24,745 nucleotides of DNA from Bacteroidales bacterium UBA6408 (GTDB lineage Bacteria > Bacteroidota > Bacteroidia > Bacteroidales > UBA932). The translations under genes and the position numbers were made by a program. The stretch lies in contig DJPQ01000100.1 in the NCBI GenBank assembly GCA_002439805.1, positions 1-24,745 on the forward strand. Reading direction: 5' to 3'. Below the pieces are notes generated by a model that saw only the letters and a list, made by a program, of their open reading frames with translations, was not told the origin of the DNA and made no database searches. This document shows positions 21,396-24,745 of this stretch, in pieces; within the stretch, counting starts at the first letter, position 1; every line of letters starts with the position of its first letter.

Positions 21396-24017
21396 TCAAG
21401 CCTCGGTTCCGGAATTTTCCGGAGTCTCGGAAGCATCCGTGGTTCCGGAAGTCTCCCCTGTTTCCGGAGCCTCCGCAGCACCCTCGGCAGGCTGTTCCGC
21501 AGGGGCCTCGGTCACCTCGTCCTCGTCGTCGCTCTTCGCAACGACCGAAACCGCCGCAATCGAATCGCCGTCCTTGATGTTGATAAGACGCACGCCCTGA
21601 GTTGCACGTCCGGCTATGCGGATGTCGGCGACGGCCATGCGGATGGTAAGTCCGGAACGGGTGATGATCATCAGGTCGTCATTGTCCGTAACATTCTTTA
21701 TGGCAATGAGTTCGCCTGTCTTGTCCGTGATGTTAAGGGTCTTCACGCCCTTGCTGCCGCGGCTGGTCTTGCGGTACTCCTCGAAATCGGAGCGCTTGCC
21801 GTAGCCGTGGTCGCTGACAACCAGGATAGAGTGGTCGGCGGCATCCTCGGCCTGAGGTTCGTAGCTGAGCAGCCCGATGACCTCATTGCTCTCGCTGTCG
21901 AGATTGATTCCCTTCACTCCGGCGGCGGTTCTTCCCATCGGACGAACATCAGACTCGTCGAACCTCACGCAGCGTCCCTCCTTGCCGGCGATGAAAATCT
22001 GGCTGCTGCCGCTTGTGAGCGCGACATCGAGAAGTTCGTCCCCCTCGCGGATAGTGAGGGCGATGACACCGTTCGCGCGAGGCCGTGAATAGGCTTCGAG
22101 CGTGGTCTTCTTGATGATGCCGTTCTTCGTGCAGAGAACCACATAGTTATTGTTGATATAATCCTCGTCTTTGAGGTTGCGGACGTTAAGATATGCCTTG
22201 ATTCTGTCTTCGGCCGTGAGATTCAGCACGTTCTGGATGGCGCGTCCCTTCGACGAGCGTGAGCCTTCCGGAACCTCATAGACCTTGAGCCAGAAGCACT
22301 TGGCACTCTCAGTGAAGAGGAGGAGCGTGCTGTGCATATTGGCGACATAGATGTGCTCGATGAAGTCCGCGTCCCTCTTGGCCGCGCCCTTCATTCCCAC
22401 GCCTCCGCGGGCCTGGGTACGATACTCGGTGAGCGGAGTCCTCTTAATGTATCCGAGATGCGAAATCGTCACCACGACATCCTCGTCCGGATAGAAATCC
22501 TCAGGATTGAACTCCTCTGCGGAAAGGGTAATCTCGGTCCTTCTCGCGTCACCATATTTCTCCTTCATCAGCATGGTCTCGTCCTTGACGATTGCCATCT
22601 GCATATCGTAGCTTCCGAGGACATCGATGCAGTATTTGATGAATTTCATGAGTTCGTCATATTCGCTCTGAAGCTTCTCCCTTTCGAGTCCCGTGAGCTG
22701 ACGCAGACGCATCTCGACGATTGCGGATGCCTGTATGTCAGTGAATTCGAACCTTTCGATGAGCTGGGACTTGGCGTCGTCAACGCTCTTTGACGCACGG
22801 ATAATAGCGATAATCTGATCTATCACGTCAAGGGCCTTGAGAAGACCTTCAAGGATGTGGGCGCGGGCCTGCGCCTTCTTGAGGTCGAACTTTGTCCTGC
22901 GCACGATGACCTGATGGCGGTGTTCCACGAAATTGCGGATAAGGTCCTTGAGGTTCAGCGTGTAAGGGCGGCCGTTCACGAGCGCGACGTTGTTCACGCT
23001 GAAGCTTGACTGGAGCGGAGAATACTTGAACAGGCTGTTCAGCACGACGCTCGAATTAGCGCCCTGCTTGAGCCGGATGATGATCCGCACTCCGTGACGG
23101 GTGGTCTCGTCGTTCACGTAAGATATCCCGTCTATCTTCTTGGTCTCGACAAGTTCGGCGATTTTCTCAATCATCTCGCGCTTGTTGACCATATATGGAA
23201 TCTCGGTGACGACGATGGTCTCGCGGCCGCTCTCGCTCACCTCGATTTCTGTCTTTGAACGGATTACAATCCTGCCCTGACCTGTCTCGAAGGCGTCCTT
23301 TATGCCCTGGCGGCCCATGATGATGCCTCCTGTCGGGAAGTCCGGGCCCTTGATGAAGTGCATCAGCTCATCAACGGTGATGTCCGGATTGTCAATGTAG
23401 GCGCAGATGCCGTCGCACACCTCGGAAAGGTTGTGCGGAGCCATGTTCGTCGCCATTCCGACGGCGATTCCCGAAGAGCCGTTCAGCAGGAGCAGAGGCA
23501 GTTTGGTCGGCAGCACGGTAGGCTCCTGAAGGGAGTCGTCGAAGTTGTTCTGCATATCGACAGTGTCCTTTTCAAGGTCGCCGAGAATGTCCTCCGAAAT
23601 CTTTTCGAGCTTGGCCTCGGTGTAACGCATGGCCGCCACAGGGTCGCCGTCCATTGAACCGAAGTTGCCCTGACCATAAACGAGCGGATAGCGGACGCTC
23701 CACCACTGCGCGAGACGTGCCATCGCGTCATAGACGCTGGAGTCGCCGTGCGGATGGTACTTACCGAGCACCTCGCCGACGATTCTGGCGGATTTCTTGG
23801 TCTGGCCCGAGTAGGAAAGTCCCAGCCCCTCCATCCCGAAGAGCACCCTCCTGTGGACAGGCTTGAGACCGTCCCTGACGTCAGGAAGGGCACGCGAGAC
23901 AATCACCGACATGGAGTAGTCTATGTACGCGCTCCTCATCTGCTGGTCGATGTCCACCTGCTCAATCCTGCCTGTCGTAATCTTTTCTTCGTTGTTTTCC
24001 ATATTTAAAATCTTCAT
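21396..24017 (-). CDS. gyrA: DNA gyrase subunit A
   Basis: GyrA is the DNA-cleaving subunit of gyrase, which introduces negative supercoils with GyrB. The product is 873 residues from ATG 24017 (an AAGGA lies 4 bases upstream; ATG 24002 is the alternative). Conserved features are SRALPDVRDGLKPVHRR, HPHGDSSVYDAM (quinolone region, with the Ser and Asp of sensitive enzymes retained), and the active-site tyrosine 132 in AAMRYTEAKL. The C-terminal beta-pinwheel is present with a GyrA-box-like QARGGVG, supporting gyrase rather than topoisomerase IV. The last ~45 residues are an acidic Glu/Ala/Thr/Gly-rich tail (DDEDEVTEAPAEQPAEGAAE). Transcription likely starts from the promoter overlapping that of clpC at 24136-24170. 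Confidence 0.95.
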   Translation of the reverse strand: MKILNMENNEEKITTGRIEQVDIDQQMRSAYIDYSMSVIVSRALPDVRDGLKPVHRRVLFGMEGLGLSYSGQTKKSARIVGEVLGKYHPHGDSSVYDAMARLAQWWSVRYPLVYGQGNFGSMDGDPVAAMRYTEAKLEKISEDILGDLEKDTVDMQNNFDDSLQEPTVLPTKLPLLLLNGSSGIAVGMATNMAPHNLSEVCDGICAYIDNPDITVDELMHFIKGPDFPTGGIIMGRQGIKDAFETGQGRIVIRSKTEIEVSESGRETIVVTEIPYMVNKREMIEKIAELVETKKIDGISYVNDETTRHGVRIIIRLKQGANSSVVLNSLFKYSPLQSSFSVNNVALVNGRPYTLNLKDLIRNFVEHRHQVIVRRTKFDLKKAQARAHILEGLLKALDVIDQIIAIIRASKSVDDAKSQLIERFEFTDIQASAIVEMRLRQLTGLEREKLQSEYDELMKFIKYCIDVLGSYDMQMAIVKDETMLMKEKYGDARRTEITLSAEEFNPEDFYPDEDVVVTISHLGYIKRTPLTEYRTQARGGVGMKGAAKRDADFIEHIYVANMHSTLLLFTESAKCFWLKVYEVPEGSRSSKGRAIQNVLNLTAEDRIKAYLNVRNLKDEDYINNNYVVLCTKNGIIKKTTLEAYSRPRANGVIALTIREGDELLDVALTSGSSQIFIAGKEGRCVRFDESDVRPMGRTAAGVKGINLDSESNEVIGLLSYEPQAEDAADHSILVVSDHGYGKRSDFEEYRKTSRGSKGVKTLNITDKTGELIAIKNVTDNDDLMIITRSGLTIRMAVADIRIAGRATQGVRLINIKDGDSIAAVSVVAKSDDEDEVTEAPAEQPAEGAAEAPETGETSGTTDASETPENSGTEA

Positions 24018-24024
24018 TTTTCCT

Positions 24025-24038
24025 TTTGAGCCCTCAAA
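24025..24038. repeat. palindrome upstream of the gyrA ribosome-binding site
   Basis: TTTGAG-CC-CTCAAA is a perfect inverted repeat with 6-bp arms. In the gyrA mRNA it ends next to the AAGGA that precedes ATG 24017, so a hairpin would form right beside the ribosome-binding site. Six base pairs with a 2-base loop would have to open in the loop; an operator is the alternative. Confidence 0.4.
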
Positions 24039-24135
24039 CCGAGGCTGACGTCCCTTCGTCGGACATATATAATATGTGTGTCGTCCGTCCCGAAATCCGT
24101 GTTCTCCGACATCTGACGCGAAGGCACGGCATAGC

Positions 24136-24170
24136 TTGCAAATATACGGAGATTTGCGTAATTTTGCAAA
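24136..24170. promoter_or_regulatory. superimposed divergent promoters of gyrA and clpC
   Basis: For gyrA (minus): TTTG at 24170-24167, 20 bases, TATATTTG at 24146-24139. For clpC (plus): TTG at 24136-24138, about 20 bases, TAATTTTG at 24159-24166. The -33 of each lies next to the -7 of the other, so the two promoters occupy the same 35 bp in opposite directions. Predicted starts are near 24133 (gyrA, ~115-base leader) and 24171 (clpC, ~53-base leader). Confidence 0.65.
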
Positions 24171-24224
24171 AATCGGGGCGTAAAAAGGCTACGATGACTC
24201 AATTTTGAAAAGGAACATTCTTAT

Positions 24225-24745
24225 ATGAAAATATCTGTATCGGACACGCTCAACGCAATCGTGAACTACGCGCGTGAGGAGGCGATGAGGACGGGGAGCT
24301 ATATGATTGGAGCGGACCACCTCTTTCTGGGGATACTGCGTCACGAGGAAAATCTCGCGGCCGCGCATCTGAGGTTTCTCGGGATAGACCTGTCCGACCT
24401 CAAGGGCTTCATCGACGAGAAGGTTTCGGAAAGCAGGCACATTCCCTATTCCGACATCGACAGCATCACCTTGTCGCGCAGCGCGGCGAACATCATCAAC
24501 ATCGCCGTTTTCGAGACGACTAAGGCCGGCGGGGCGGTCGTGGGGCCGCAGCACCTGCTGCTTGCGCTGTGCAAGGCCATGGCAAGCTACGGGGCGGAGT
24601 ACCTGAGGGAGCACGGGCTGACATACAGCATGCTGCATGACGAGTTCTCGCGGCTCGGGCTGCTGGGCGGCGGGGACGCGGGTGGAGACGCGACCGGAGG
24701 GAGCGGCGCTGAGGCGGGGGCTGGAACGGGTGCTGGGGCAGATGC
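24225..24745 (+). CDS. clpC: ClpC-type AAA+ chaperone, N-terminal part
   Basis: ClpC unfolds proteins for degradation by ClpP. The window ends after about 173 codons, so only the N domain is visible. It has both Clp_N repeats: LNAIVNYAREEAMRTGSYMI with GADHLFLGILRHE, and LSRSAANIINIAVFETTKAG with VGPQHLLLALCK. After residue ~145 comes a Gly/Ala/Asp-rich stretch (LGLLGGGDAGGDATGGSGAE) running to the edge, probably a flexible linker to the first ATPase domain. An AAAAGGAA run lies upstream of ATG 24225. The position divergent from gyrA is, as I recall, that of clpC in Bacteroides, which supports ClpC over ClpA or ClpB, but the ATPase domains needed to prove it are outside the window. Confidence 0.85.
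   Translation, partial: MKISVSDTLNAIVNYAREEAMRTGSYMIGADHLFLGILRHEENLAAAHLRFLGIDLSDLKGFIDEKVSESRHIPYSDIDSITLSRSAANIINIAVFETTKAGGAVVGPQHLLLALCKAMASYGAEYLREHGLTYSMLHDEFSRLGLLGGGDAGGDATGGSGAEAGAGTGAGAD

Noticed and set aside
23714..23760. Quinolone-resistance change in gyrA
   Set aside because: The Ser and Asp of the HPHGDSSVYD region match sensitive enzymes.
1..24745. rRNA, tRNA, insertion sequences or prophage genes
   Set aside because: No tRNA-like cloverleaf with a GGTTCGA-type arm, no rRNA sequence, and no transposase, integrase or phage structural gene was recognised by reading; a tRNAscan or Infernal run would be needed to be certain.

Overview
The window looks like a chromosomal segment of a fairly GC-rich member of the Bacteroidales. 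Three things point there. Candidate promoters have the Bacteroidetes form (TTTG or TTG, about 19-20 bases, then TAnnTTTG). The order TPR protein - gyrA - divergent clpC matches what I recall from Bacteroides. Several families typical of the phylum appear: a membrane-anchored AraC regulator, a TonB-C fusion and a DUF4143-type ATPase. I cannot place it to genus.

Layout. Bases 1-626 hold the N-terminal part of rpsA (minus), with a very good promoter at 727-757. dtd follows (plus, 921-1373). A patch at 1382-2055 holds two tandem paralogous small genes, one without a normal start codon, and a possible gene scrap. corA and prfB (2299-4390, plus) form a short operon that converges on ettA (4544-6220, minus) across a composite hairpin. 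Next on the minus strand is a membrane-embedded AraC-type regulator (to 7476). After it comes a tightly packed operon read right to left: SPOR lipoprotein - M28-like/TonB-C fusion - leuS - YitT - YitT (14337 to 7612). A DUF389 membrane protein, a CapA-like phosphatase-fold protein and phoH are on the plus strand (14546-18053). A visibly AT-richer islet (about 18140-19900) carries an AAA ATPase/DUF4143 gene behind a 23-bp tandem repeat, plus a small unknown gene. The last part is a secreted TPR protein and gyrA (minus), then the start of clpC (plus) running off the end.

Most of the window is housekeeping: translation (rpsA, dtd, prfB, ettA, leuS), Mg2+ transport (corA), topology (gyrA) and proteostasis (clpC). 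The most unusual signals are as follows. (1) A family of three composite hairpins shares an inner stem-loop core but has different outer arms that stay complementary; two copies in direct orientation bracket the AT-rich islet. (2) The M28-like protein fused to TonB-C has lost most metal-binding and catalytic residues. (3) The 23-bp repeats sit just upstream of the ATPase promoter. (4) The divergent gyrA and clpC promoters are superimposed on the same ~35 bp. (5) prfB lacks the usual programmed frameshift. (6) A duplicated small-protein gene has one copy without a normal start codon. No rRNA, tRNA, CRISPR array or insertion sequence was recognised.
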